Shown here: positions 57,921-64,000 of the stretch, piece after piece | How the letters are laid out: the number at the start of each line of letters is the position of its first letter | Position numbering within the stretch: the stretch's first letter is position 1 | From: Actinomadura violacea | Lineage (GTDB): Bacteria > Actinomycetota > Actinomycetes > Streptosporangiales > Streptosporangiaceae | Assembly (NCBI RefSeq): GCF_017573465.1 | Contig: NZ_JAGEPF010000035.1 | Span: forward strand, 55,704 to 119,703 | Reading direction: 5' to 3' | DNA: 64,000 nucleotides | Translations under genes and position numbers: made by a program | The notes under the pieces: generated by a model | Databases searched by the model: none | What the model saw: the letters and a program-made list of their open reading frames with translations, nothing else | Told to the model about the DNA's origin: nothing

Positions 57921-57970
57921 GACAGGGCCGCACAGGGCCGCACAGGGGCGCACAGGGCCGCACGGGGCCC
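57921..57970. repeat. Five 10-bp tandem repeats between P3 and P2
   Basis: The 10-base unit CACAGGGCCG occurs five times in tandem with small changes (57921-57970), in the gap between the divergent promoters P3 and P2. One helical turn per unit, so a protein could bind all copies on one DNA face. Confidence 0.7.
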
Positions 57971-58000
57971 GCCAGACAGGGCCCCGATAGGGCAGGCCCC

Positions 58001-58062
58001 AAACTTTGGTCATGGTGTTGACATGCCTGCCGTGGGCATCTAGAGTTTTACATGTCAGCACA
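58001..58062 (+). promoter_or_regulatory. Promoter P2 with conserved downstream box
   Basis: AAACTTTGGTCATGGTG, TTGACA (58018-58023), 17-base spacer, TAGAGT (58041-58046), then CATGTCAGCACA (58051-58062). 27 bases separate TTGACA from the box. The upstream AAACTTTnnTCATnGTG is also shared with P1. Confidence 0.78.
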
Positions 58063-58081
58063 ACAAACCGAAGGGGCAGGG

Positions 58082-58285
58082 ATGCGGCTCAAGACCGCCC
58101 GCCTGGAGTACTGGGCCGGCACGAAGGAGTACGTCTTCACCGACGAGCACGGTGACGTCGACGTCATCACCGGTGAACCGGACATCCGCCGCCACCTGAC
58201 CGAGCTCTACGGCGCGGCCAAGGCCGACGGCTGGCTCCTCCTCGCCCACGCGATGGGGCCCGCCGGAGCCGTGGTGTTCCTGTAG
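58082..58285 (+). CDS. Small hypothetical protein under P2
   Basis: 67 residues from ATG 58082 (AGGGG ahead). MRLKTARLEYWAGTKEYVFTDEHGDVDVITGEPDIRRHLTELYGAAKADGWLLLAHAMGPAGAVVFL is a compact alpha/beta fold. First of four small genes running rightward to the second WhiB. Confidence 0.65.
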   Translation: MRLKTARLEYWAGTKEYVFTDEHGDVDVITGEPDIRRHLTELYGAAKADGWLLLAHAMGPAGAVVFL

Positions 58286-58296
58286 CTCCCCCTCCC

Positions 58297-58323
58297 GTCC
58301 CCGGACCACGCGGGTCCGGGGAC
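58297..58323 (+). other. Intergenic stem-loop
   Basis: GTCCCCGGACC (58297-58307) and GGTCCGGGGAC (58313-58323), perfect 11-bp stem with a 5-base loop. Confidence 0.65.
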
Positions 58324-58353
58324 GCCCCCCTTCACCCCTGCAAGGAGGCGACG

Positions 58354-58560
58354 ATGCGCGCTGCGCACAGCCCGTTCCGCACCATCCGCACCGCCCAGAT
58401 CAACGACCCCGCCTACCTCGCGCGGCTGTTCACGATCGCCGAGTACGGCGGCCGCGTCCTGTGGGACCCGGTCTACAAGACCCACTTCTGCCTGGCGTGC
58501 CTGAAGGACGTCCCGGCCGACCACATCCACGAGGGCATCAGCACCTGCTGCCTGGCCTAG
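58354..58560 (+). CDS. Small Cys-containing hypothetical protein
   Basis: 68 residues from ATG 58354. FRTIRTAQINDPAYLARLFTIAEYGGRVLWDPVYKTHFCLACLKDVPADHIHEGISTCCLA has a CLAC and a terminal CC, a possible zinc site. Part of the P2 run. Confidence 0.6.
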   Translation: MRAAHSPFRTIRTAQINDPAYLARLFTIAEYGGRVLWDPVYKTHFCLACLKDVPADHIHEGISTCCLA

Positions 58561-58574
58561 GACATCGCCGACAC

Positions 58575-58613
58575 GCGGCTTGGCCCTGGCTCGCAGGGCC
58601 AGGGCCAAGCCGC
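58575..58613 (+). other. Intergenic stem-loop, 16 bp perfect
   Basis: GCGGCTTGGCCCTGGC (58575-58590) and GCCAGGGCCAAGCCGC (58598-58613), loop of 7. It is the strongest hairpin of the element and lies 14 bases after one small gene and 24 bases before the next. Confidence 0.75.
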
Positions 58614-58637
58614 CCAGGCCCGAAGGAGAACCTCACC

Positions 58638-59018
58638 ATGAGCGCGACGGTCGAAGCGTCTGTCCTCTACGGCTACGACCTGGGCGGCGCCGCCGACTGG
58701 CTCGTCACGGGGCCGAGTCCGATCCTCAGGCTCATGAACGAAGAGTTCCACAAGTACGTGACACAGCAGGCGCGTCGCGCTGGCACCACGCTGCACGAAC
58801 TCGGCATCACGCTCGTCGAGTACGGGGACACCGCGGTCGACCCGCGGTGGGGGCTGGCCGCCAGCAAACAGTTCACCGCCTACGACCACGCTGCCGTGGA
58901 CCTGTCGTTCATCACCGAACCACGCCCCCCGTCCTGGGACACCTCCCTGGCCAAGGCGCTCCACCTCACACCGACGCAGCAGAGCCCGACCTGGCTCGTC
59001 GCCGCTGCCTGCATCTGA
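58638..59018 (+). CDS. Hypothetical protein
   Basis: 126 residues from ATG 58638 with AAGGAG ahead. TVEASVLYGYDLGGAADWLVTGPSPILRLMNEEFHKYVTQQARRAGTTLHELGITLVEYGDTAVDPRWGLAAS suggests a compact alpha/beta protein. Phage-type context, unknown function. Confidence 0.62.
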   Translation: MSATVEASVLYGYDLGGAADWLVTGPSPILRLMNEEFHKYVTQQARRAGTTLHELGITLVEYGDTAVDPRWGLAASKQFTAYDHAAVDLSFITEPRPPSWDTSLAKALHLTPTQQSPTWLVAAACI

Positions 59019-59076
59019 CCTCATCCGGTGGCCCGGCACCGACGCGCCGGGCCACCGCCACCCAGGAGACGCTTCC

Positions 59077-59352
59077 ATGCTCATCAAGCCCGACACCCCC
59101 GCCCCGCCCTGCTCAGACGACCCCGAACTCTGGTTCGTCGACGACGGCACCATCGGCCACGCCCGCGTGAAGCCCGAGCTCCTCGCCGAAATGATCCAGG
59201 AGGCCAAGGACGGTTGCGCCGTCTGCGACCTGCGGGAGAAGTGCCTGGACTACGCTCTCGCTCGCAACGAGTACGGGATCTGGGGCGGAACGACCTGGGA
59301 CGAGCGGCGGCGGCTGCGCCGCCGTACCCGCCGCCCTTCGCACGTCGCCTGA
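59077..59352 (+). CDS. WhiB-like iron-sulfur regulator (second copy)
   Basis: 91 residues. Cluster cysteines Cys12, Cys47, Cys50 and Cys56 (CAVCDLREKC), then GIWGG (67-71) and an Arg-rich tail. Last gene of the P2 run, followed by a terminator. It shares the WhiB core but little else with the copy at 33.8 kb, so the two are not a recent duplication. Confidence 0.9.
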   Translation: MLIKPDTPAPPCSDDPELWFVDDGTIGHARVKPELLAEMIQEAKDGCAVCDLREKCLDYALARNEYGIWGGTTWDERRRLRRRTRRPSHVA

Positions 59353-59371
59353 CGCCCGACAACACTCTGTC

Positions 59372-59400
59372 GCCCCGCCTGTCGACAACGCAGGCGGGGC
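59372..59400 (+). terminator. Hairpin terminator after the second whiB
   Basis: GCCCCGCCTG (59372-59381) and CAGGCGGGGC (59391-59400), perfect 10-bp stem, then CTTCCTC. Confidence 0.65.
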
Positions 59401-59472
59401 CTTCCTCAGTTCACACTCAGTATTCCGGCAAACCAGAGTCGAGCGGCGCCTGGCTTTCGAGTACGCAGCGAC

Positions 59473-60303
59473 TCACTGACCGTAGACCCGTCCCGCTGGG
59501 AGGCGATGGCCGATCGCCGACACGATGAGGTCACGGACATGCCGCAGGGCCTCGGCGTCCGATGGGGTGGGCGCCAGACCGCTGTGATGTTCCAGAACGG
59601 CGATGGCAACTTTCCACTGCCGGGGTGTCAACGCCACCTGCTCCACACCTCCAGCACCCGCGTGCACGGTTATGGAGTCACGGATCCGGTCGCAGTCCTC
59701 GACGATATCGTCGATGTCCCCGTTCTGGATTTCCATGATCGCCATCTGCTCGACCTCAGTGCGGACGATGCTCGCCTGGTCCGGAGTCATCGCCACCTCC
59801 AAGATCTCGCTGGTGGCGCGGTCAGGCCGTTCGATGGGCTGACCGTCGCGGTCGAGTTGGTAGATCCACATCGGTTTCGCTGGCGCCGGCCAGAGCCGCA
59901 GCAGATGCCGTTGCCGTCGGACGTCAAGGTAGCGGGCGTACAAGCGCATGCGGTAACTACCCGCCCCGCCGTCTAGATCACGAGCCAGCAGTTGCGTACC
60001 GTCGGCAGCTAGGATCCTTAGCCGCCTCGTTAGGAGCGTAACGGACATCTCGACGACCTCCGCGAACCGTCGGTCGCCGGCGATACGTAACGGAGCTTCG
60101 CTGGCCCACTCTTCGACGGTGATGTCGACATCCCGAGTGGTGGTACCTGTATCAACGAACACGTCTCCCTCGAATAGATCGAAGGTGCCAAAGCTCCGCA
60201 TCGCTCTGTTGGGAGGTTCGGGAACGATGTCCTGTGTCGAGATCCGGTACCACTCATCCCCGGCGATCTGCGCGGTGGCATCAACTGCGGCGATCGGGTG
60301 CAC
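59473..60303 (-). CDS. Hypothetical protein
   Basis: 276 residues from GTG 60303 (AAGGAGAGG ahead). It has a beta-rich middle (EGDVFVDTGTTTRDVDITVEEWASEAPLRIAGDRRFAEVVEMSVTLLTRRLRILAADG) and a helical C-terminus (EILEVAMTPDQASIVRTEVEQMAIMEIQNGDIDDIVEDCDRIRD...LTPRQWKVAIAVLEHHSG). No family recognised; GC is slightly lower than neighbours. Confidence 0.55.
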   Translation of the reverse strand: MHPIAAVDATAQIAGDEWYRISTQDIVPEPPNRAMRSFGTFDLFEGDVFVDTGTTTRDVDITVEEWASEAPLRIAGDRRFAEVVEMSVTLLTRRLRILAADGTQLLARDLDGGAGSYRMRLYARYLDVRRQRHLLRLWPAPAKPMWIYQLDRDGQPIERPDRATSEILEVAMTPDQASIVRTEVEQMAIMEIQNGDIDDIVEDCDRIRDSITVHAGAGGVEQVALTPRQWKVAIAVLEHHSGLAPTPSDAEALRHVRDLIVSAIGHRLPAGRVYGQ

Positions 60304-60393
60304 GGGCCTCTCCTTCCTGTCAAGGAAGCGGCCAGGGTACCCCCTTGGTACTGAGGAGGCACCCTGGCCGCCGTGGGGCCTAGCGCGGGCAGC

Positions 60394-61749
60394 CTAGTAG
60401 GTGCTGCACTGCTTCACGGCCGGGATTTTGCTGGCTTCCGGTGCGTTGAGCACCCACACCCAGTACGGGTCGCCCTGAATGTACTGCCCTCCTTCGTTCA
60501 GTGAAGGCAGGATACGGTTCGCCTTGTACAGCGTGTTGTCCAGCGCCTGGCCGTGCGCACGGTTCTGTTCCTCCGGCAGGAAGGCGCACGAGTACCGCGG
60601 GTTCTTGCCGCCGCCTTCCTCGCTGGAGGCGTAGGGCCATTCGTCGCATTGCATTCCTGCTGGCCGCTTCGCCAAGATCGCCTTTGTGCAGATCGAGTCG
60701 TGGTTCGCCCTCTGCGTGACTGGGTCCGTCCTATGCAGCGGGTGACCGAATTGAATGTGTCCGTAGTGGTTGAGGTTGTCGCGAACGACCTCGCCGTACA
60801 GATCGTTCTTCACGACCTCCCGGTAGTCTCCGTATTTCGGATCGACGTCCTTGTAGTCGATGTAGAAGGTTGCGGCGGAGGCGGTGCCCATGTAGTAGAC
60901 GCAGCCTTCCCCTCCGATGTAGGTCTCGCTGTCGCAACGCACGTTGAACGGGTCGTTCGCAGGCGATGGAGGGGTGAGGGTGGTTCCGTTGCTCACGACG
61001 AGCGACAGTTTGATCTGCGGGTTGGAGTACTGGATGCTGTCGCCAGGGGCCGAGGATGGGATAGAGGTGGCCAGTTCGTAGTAGGTGTAGATGCCCGGCC
61101 CGATCGCCTTCGTGACCGGGTTGGGGATCTTGCACTGGTTCGTCGAGCAGGCGAGCTGGGCCTTGTAGGAGGGGCCCGTCTCGACTAGGTCTGGGGATAT
61201 CCAGATCGGCGTTATGCCGACCTGCATGAGCCAGGTGGGGTTCTTTGGGCTGAGCGTGGCCCAGACATCCGTCCGGACCTCTCCCTCGACGGTCGCGGTA
61301 CCGTCCTGCACGATCTCGATACGCCTGACCGTTTCGTAGCAGGCGTGGAACCGGTCGTAGTTGGTCTGCCCCGGCTTCTGCGAACACAGCGCCTGCGGCG
61401 GGGCGGGGTCACCGGCTCTGCGCTCGACGTGCGGCGTAGGGGTCTGACGCGCCTGCTTCGGGTCGATCGTTCTCAAGCACAGGCTGGCCATGCGCCCCTT
61501 GAACCGGATGGAGTCGCAGTCCTGCTTCCTGAGCGGCACTCCTCGCTGAAGCCGGTCCAGGTAGCCCTTCGTCGCCGCCGGATCGCTTGGATCACGGTGA
61601 GCCGATGTCGGGTCCGATGGGCTGACAGACGACTTGGACGGACCGTTCTGCGGCTGACTGCTGGGGCTCGGGGTAAACGCGGTCAAAGTGAGCGACAGCG
61701 CGCTCACTGCAGCCGCGACGAGCACGGGGAGACGTTTCATCAACGTCAC
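60394..61749 (-). CDS. Secreted NucA/NucB-like deoxyribonuclease
   Basis: 451 residues from GTG 61749 (ATG 61740 also possible), inside the stop of the inhibitor-like gene (GTGA). Sec signal MKRLPVLVAAAVSALSLTLTAFTP. A long extracellular middle (VWATLSPKNPTWLMQVGITPIWISP...) precedes a C-terminal nuclease region with RANHDSICTKAILAKRPAGMQCDEWPYASSEEGG and a later EEQNRAHGQAL. The CDEWPYA (usually CDEYPFA) core is typical of NucA/NucB nucleases. Other Cys suggest disulfides. It would degrade DNA outside the cell. Confidence 0.75.
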   Translation of the reverse strand: MTLMKRLPVLVAAAVSALSLTLTAFTPSPSSQPQNGPSKSSVSPSDPTSAHRDPSDPAATKGYLDRLQRGVPLRKQDCDSIRFKGRMASLCLRTIDPKQARQTPTPHVERRAGDPAPPQALCSQKPGQTNYDRFHACYETVRRIEIVQDGTATVEGEVRTDVWATLSPKNPTWLMQVGITPIWISPDLVETGPSYKAQLACSTNQCKIPNPVTKAIGPGIYTYYELATSIPSSAPGDSIQYSNPQIKLSLVVSNGTTLTPPSPANDPFNVRCDSETYIGGEGCVYYMGTASAATFYIDYKDVDPKYGDYREVVKNDLYGEVVRDNLNHYGHIQFGHPLHRTDPVTQRANHDSICTKAILAKRPAGMQCDEWPYASSEEGGGKNPRYSCAFLPEEQNRAHGQALDNTLYKANRILPSLNEGGQYIQGDPYWVWVLNAPEASKIPAVKQCSTY

Positions 61750-62261
61750 CCACAGAACGTTTCGAACGCGTCGGCCTTGTTGTCGGCGTTACCGGTGGAG
61801 GTGGACTCCCCGCCCGGATTCTCCGTCCACAGGGTGGTCGGCGGTGCCGTGGCCTGGTCATAGACCAGCACGGTGTTCTTGGAGTAGTTCTGCCACGAGG
61901 ACGTGGAGTTGCCGAACCCGTAGTCGGTGAGGTACTGCCACAGGCCGTTCGCGCCGCAGTCCTTGAACGTGAGTTTGCGGCCCCCGTAGTTGGTGTACTG
62001 GAAGAAGCAGTACGAGCCCGAGGCGCACACACCGGCGGCGGCGCCGGCGGCCGGGATGGTCAGGACGACGCCGTCGCTGAAGGTGACGGTTCCCGGGCCG
62101 GTCTGGTGGGCGCCGGGGTGGCTGGCGGTGATCTGGTTGACCTGCTGCTGCACGTCCGCCTGCGGACCGCTGGTGGTGGCCTGTGCGGGAGCTGCGAACG
62201 CGGCGGCCATGGTCGCGACACCGGCGATGGTCGCGGCTTGGACGAGGTGGCGGGTTTTCAT
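61746..62261 (-). CDS. Secreted peptidase inhibitor I36-like protein
   Basis: 171 residues. Signal MKTRHLVQAATIAGVATMAAAFAAPAQA. The mature domain has CASGSYCFFQYTNYGGRKLTFKDCG and YGFGNSTSSWQNYSKNTVLVYDQ, the betagamma-crystallin-like pattern of the I36 family (Streptomyces metalloproteinase inhibitor SMPI). The stop overlaps the start of the nuclease gene. Could inhibit a protease or be a structural partner of the nuclease. Confidence 0.82.
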   Translation of the reverse strand: MKTRHLVQAATIAGVATMAAAFAAPAQATTSGPQADVQQQVNQITASHPGAHQTGPGTVTFSDGVVLTIPAAGAAAGVCASGSYCFFQYTNYGGRKLTFKDCGANGLWQYLTDYGFGNSTSSWQNYSKNTVLVYDQATAPPTTLWTENPGGESTSTGNADNKADAFETFCG

Positions 62262-62768
62262 GCATTCCCCTTGGTGGGCGAACGCTCCGCGATTCCTGTA
62301 TCGAACAGAGCGGCGAAGATGATCTCCGCGCCTTGGAAGCTAGGTCAACCCTCCCGCAGCCAACAAGGGAGCGACCAAGTAAAGATCATTTTACTGTGCC
62401 TCGACCTGCGCTGACAAGATCAGGCCATGAGGCCGCGTAAACCGAGCCAGTCAGCAAAGAGTCCTCTTCTTCCCGCGCTGGCAGTAGATTCGGGTCAGCA
62501 ATGAGTGATGTTTCGGCTCGCCGCATTTACCGGCGAGATGGGGAGACTCATCGATCGAGCGGAAAGCCGCAGAATGGCCAGGCCGTCTATCGGTCAGTTC
62601 AAACAGCAGCCGAATGGGAGGAACCACCTGCATGGTTCGTGCCGCTTGAAGCACAGACCGTGCCGATCGGCTGGCACGCCCTTCACTGGAACACGCTAGG
62701 GAGGACGCGCTGACCAACTACGAATGATTTCGCTGGGATGGCCTGTGGAGATGTGCGACGATGCGATC
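62262..62768. other. Gene-free, lower-GC stretch
   Basis: About 500 bases. 62262-62400 upstream of the inhibitor gene is AT-richer and should contain its promoter. The remaining sequence holds short open frames on both strands (for example 62501-62713) without recognisable features. Confidence 0.45.
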
Positions 62769-63344
62769 ATGCCAGTTGGCAAGTCGCCCCTCGCGCTGTA
62801 CGACCAGACCGTCATCCGCCGGCCCGCGGCGACCGTCGATCCCGCCTGGATCGCGCGGACCGCGCCCGGCGGTCACATCAGCGTGCCGATCCGGACCGGC
62901 TACCACCCGGCTGTCCCGCTCACGCTCACGGTCCAGCACAACGGCGTCGCGTCGGGCCGGTTCTCGCCGCTGCCCATCAGCGCCCTTCCATGGGAGCCCG
63001 GCTGCCCATGCGGTCTCGGCCCAGCCGACGACGCCGCGTTCTTCGTCGGGCTGACACTGCCCGACATTCGGCGTTTCCTGCTGCACGACGGCGCATCCGG
63101 CACGCATGCGCTGTGGCTCACGAGCCCGGACGGTTCCTGGGCTGAGGTCACCCGTCCGCATGGCGTCGCGCCGCGGATCCTGCAGGGCGGCGACCGGCGG
63201 CTGTGGGACGAGGTCATGCAGGCGTGGCGACGGTGGGAGCGTCTCGGCCGGCCGCGTTCCGAGCAGCTCGGCGTCACGGTCACCCCGTCGGCGCGGTGGT
63301 CGTGGGCACACGAGTCGACGATGCCGATCGCTTCCCTACGCTGA
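62769..63344 (+). pseudogene. C-terminal half of a PCMT-like methyltransferase
   Basis: 191 residues from ATG 62769. The segments ALYDQTVIRRPAATVDPAWIARTAPGGHISVPI, VQHNGVASGRFSPLP, AAFFVGLTLPDIRRFLLHDG, ALWLTSPDGSWAEV and LQGGDRRLWDEVMQAWRRWERLGRPRSEQLGVTVTP match the C-terminal region of actinomycete protein-L-isoaspartate-type methyltransferases that accompany ATP-grasp peptide systems. The SAM-binding half is absent upstream. It could be a degraded gene or a stand-alone accessory domain. Confidence 0.55.
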
Positions 63345-63374
63345 ACCGTTGATGCGGCGAAGCAACGTCTTCGA

Positions 63375-63410
63375 GTTGCGCAACAACTGAGCTGCGTGCA
63401 ACATATCGCG
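63375..63410. promoter_or_regulatory. GTTGCG palindrome matching the 29-kb switch
   Basis: GTTGCGCAAC (63375-63384), a perfect palindrome, with further GCGTGCAAC and CGCGCAGCG nearby, just upstream of a small HTH gene. The same GTTGCG half-sites occur in the XRE switch at 29.05-29.22 kb. Confidence 0.5.
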
Positions 63411-63686
63411 CAGCGGGCGAACTGTGCCCGCTGCGCTGAACGGAGACGCACCCTGACGACCCGCCCCAGCCACCTGGTGACCGCCGCCCGCGCCGCCGAG
63501 CACTTCGGCCGCGCCGAGGGCACCATCCGGTGCTGGGCGAACAGGTACCACGCACGGCGGCTAGGGAAGATCGGCCGCACGGTCTACTACGACCTGCGCG
63601 ACCTCGCCGTCATCGAGCGACAGATCCGCAACGGCCACCCGGTGCCCGACACCTGGCAGGCCCGCGCAGACCTCATCTCCAACTAG
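63396..63686 (+). CDS. Excisionase/MerR-like small DNA-binding protein
   Basis: Up to 96 residues from GTG 63396; the real start may be internal (a CTG at 63453 behind CGGAG, or GTG 63477). TTRPSHLVTAARAAEHFGRAEGTIRCWANRYHARRLGKIGRTVYYDLRDLAVIERQIRNGHPVPDTW is a winged-helix unit as in excisionases and small phage regulators. Preceded by the GTTGCGCAAC site. Confidence 0.65.
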   Translation: MQHIAQRANCARCAERRRTLTTRPSHLVTAARAAEHFGRAEGTIRCWANRYHARRLGKIGRTVYYDLRDLAVIERQIRNGHPVPDTWQARADLISN

Positions 63687-63784
63687 GCCACGACAGCCCG
63701 AGCGGAGAACGGCGCCTTGACGACAGCGGCCGCACGCCTCGGGTTCGAGCCGGCACGCCCATAGGGCACCGCTGGCAGCGCCGG

Positions 63785-63827
63785 CCGAAGGGGCCCCGTC
63801 CATGCGAGGGGAACGGGTCCCCTTCGG
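63785..63827 (+). terminator. Hairpin terminator
   Basis: CCGAAGGGGCCCCGT (63785-63799) and ACGGGTCCCCTTCGG (63813-63827), 14 of 15 pairs, after the excisionase-like gene. Confidence 0.65.
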
Positions 63828-63874
63828 TCCGGCGACCGCAGAGAAGCAAAGCAGCTCCCCACCTCTCACGTGCC

Positions 63875-64000
63875 CGCCCGTGCCTGTCCGCCGGTGCTTG
63901 CCTGCCGGTCCCTGTCCGCCCGTGCCTGTCCGCCGGTGCTTGCCTGCCGGTCCCTGTCCGCCCGTGCCTGTCCGCCGGTGCTTGCCTGCCGGTCCCTGTC
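63875..64000. repeat. 42-bp tandem repeat, three exact copies, cut by the window edge
   Basis: Three identical 42-base units (63875-63916, 63917-63958, 63959-64000). Each unit is built of three 14-base subrepeats: CGCCCGTGCCTGTC, CGCCGGTGCTTGCC and TGCCGGTCCCTGTC. The array runs into the right edge, so the true copy number is unknown. A frame through it is open (14 codons per unit), but no start or gene context supports coding. Confidence 0.9.

Noticed and set aside
63735..63770. tRNA-like GGTTCGAGCC near the right edge
   Set aside because: No T-stem or acceptor pairing could be built around it; chance match.
63875..64000. CRISPR array
   Set aside because: The 42-bp units are contiguous with no unique spacers, so this is a tandem repeat. 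No other CRISPR-like array was seen in the window.

Overview
The window is high-GC DNA with strong G/C bias at third codon positions, many GTG starts, four-base stop/start overlaps, WhiB-like proteins, cutinase, a Ser/Thr protein kinase and XRE/DUF397-type regulators. This points to a filamentous actinomycete; I would guess a Streptosporangiales/Thermomonosporaceae (Actinomadura-like) or Streptomyces relative, but no marker gene here fixes the genus.

Region 1 (1 to about 13.5 kb) looks like ordinary chromosome. It holds an ABC ATPase; a Tm-1-like / TIM-barrel / cupin operon; secreted hydrolases (an alpha/beta hydrolase and a cutinase); an OBAP/DUF1264 protein; a decayed RHS fragment; a membrane Ser/Thr kinase; and a Tat-exported amidohydrolase divergent from its probable MarR repressor.

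Region 2 (about 13.5 to 23 kb) mixes intact flavin/NADPH redox genes (FMN reductase + LLM monooxygenase operon, azoreductase) with many broken genes: a Rossmann reductase, a Gfo/Idh/MocA oxidoreductase with several frameshifts, a truncated SDR, an ABC ATPase frameshifted in its Walker A loop and a large serine recombinase missing its N-terminus. Six intergenic copies of a TGNYTG-N2-CARNCA palindrome, two of them in front of a MarR gene, suggest that the redox genes form one regulon. The region ends at the 3' half of a tRNA-Arg(CCU), a typical integration site.

Region 3 (23 kb to the right edge) is accessory DNA, probably an integrated phage- or plasmid-derived element whose far end is outside the window. 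It has a PAP2 / MAB_1171c-like / ImmA operon with an XRE gene, and a divergent XRE switch with GTTGCG palindromes. A phage-style replication and recombination run follows (Sak4-like ATPase, zinc-ribbon proteins, WhiB, replisome-organiser-like protein, RusA-like resolvase). Next come a WhiJ-type regulatory pair leading into a compact RiPP-like locus (radical SAM/SPASM enzyme, 44-residue precursor, APH-like kinase), a complete type I restriction-modification operon, a DpdA/TGT-like operon, a second WhiB, and a secreted NucA/NucB-like nuclease coupled to an I36-type inhibitor. No capsid, tail, FtsK/Tra or integrase gene for this element is visible.

Three promoters 23 kb apart (35.3, 57.8 and 58.0 kb) share the same -35 region and the same downstream CATGTCAGCACA box at an identical 27-bp distance. 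Most gene gaps of the element carry a strong GC-rich stem-loop. The window ends inside a 42-bp tandem repeat that is itself built from three 14-bp subrepeats.
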